In this document: positions 5,240 to 5,306 of the stretch, in pieces
Layout of the letters: each line of letters starts with the position of its first letter
Position numbering within the stretch: position 1 is the first letter of the stretch
Assembly: GCA_030146285.1 (NCBI GenBank)
Contig: JASLBZ010000144.1
Location: forward strand, 1 to 5,306
Direction: 5' to 3'
Source of the DNA: Neisseriaceae bacterium
GTDB taxonomy: Bacteria > Pseudomonadota > Gammaproteobacteria > Burkholderiales > Neisseriaceae
DNA: 5,306 bases
Position numbers and translations under genes: made by a program
The notes under the pieces: model-generated
The model's database searches: none
What the model saw: the letters and a program-made list of their open reading frames with translations, nothing else
What the model was told of the DNA's origin: nothing

Positions 5240-5306
5240 GCCCGGGTGGTGAAATTGGTAGACACAGCGGACTTAAAATCCGCCGACCCTAACCGGTCGT
5301 GCCGGT
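5240..5306 (+). tRNA. tRNA-Leu(UAA), 5' part (3' end cut by window)
   Basis: This is the 5' portion of a leucine tRNA: acceptor strand GCCCGGG (5240-5246), D-arm with TGGTAGACAC, anticodon stem GCGGA/TCCGC with anticodon TAA at 5274-5276, and the long variable arm. The window ends at the first base of the T-loop. Bases 5262-5306 are identical to 1-45, and adding 46-67 completes a gene whose acceptor strands pair perfectly over 7 bp. It is probably cotranscribed with tRNA-Cys. Confidence 0.95.
5262..5306 (+). repeat. 45-bp direct terminal repeat, right copy
   Basis: Identical to 1-45. Merging the two copies gives a closed sequence of 5261 bp with one intact tRNA-Leu gene and its terminator directly downstream of tRNA-Cys. 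Confidence 0.95.

Noticed and set aside
1..5306. Interpretation as a plasmid, phage or integrative element because of the terminal repeat in a tRNA
   Set aside because: No replication, integrase, mobilisation, toxin-antitoxin or phage gene is visible, and the genes present are typical chromosomal ones.

Overview
The window looks like an ordinary piece of chromosome from an AT-rich gamma- or betaproteobacterium. Three things point there: a tRNA-Cys(GCA)/tRNA-Leu(UAA) pair like the last two genes of the E. coli glyW-cysT-leuZ cluster, a 555-residue EttA translation factor whose key residues fall at the E. coli numbers, and an NfsA-type nitroreductase. The C-terminal sequence of EttA reminds me more of betaproteobacterial (Neisseriales-like) versions than of E. 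coli, but that is from memory. I see no Neisseria or Haemophilus DNA uptake word. No integrase, transposase, replication gene, phage gene or CRISPR array is present.

Layout, left to right. 1-67 is the 3' part of tRNA-Leu(UAA), followed by a strong terminator (75-106). 107-469 is about 360 bp of AT-rich DNA with no convincing gene; it holds three inverted repeats and a perfect -10 box. 470-1108 (+) is a TetR-family repressor of the AefR type. It converges on an unrecognised 116-residue, three-helix membrane protein at 1164-1514 (-), with a hairpin terminator between them. Divergent from the membrane gene, 1697-2401 (+) encodes a short-chain dehydrogenase/reductase (SDR) in which the catalytic tyrosine of YxxxK is phenylalanine. 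2492-4159 (+) is ettA, with its own probable promoter and a strong terminator that probably works on both strands. 4229-4963 (-) is nfsA, head to head with the tRNA genes: tRNA-Cys (5157-5231) and, 8 nt on, the 5' part of tRNA-Leu (5240-5306).

The first 45 bases (1-45) are identical to the last 45 (5262-5306). Both lie inside tRNA-Leu, and joining the ends through this repeat rebuilds one complete tRNA-Leu gene of 89 nt including CCA. The window could therefore be a circular sequence of 5261 bp, a contig closed on itself by an assembler at a repeated tRNA, or a chromosomal segment between two tRNA-Leu copies. The housekeeping content makes a real plasmid unlikely, but the ends should be checked.

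Functionally the genes do not form one clear pathway. EttA and the tRNAs belong to translation. NfsA is a flavin reductase for nitro compounds and quinones. The TetR regulator, membrane protein and SDR may be a small accessory group, but no operator shared among them could be identified. I found no clear novel system. The best leads are the tRNA-Leu end repeat, the Tyr-to-Phe SDR and the unknown membrane protein.
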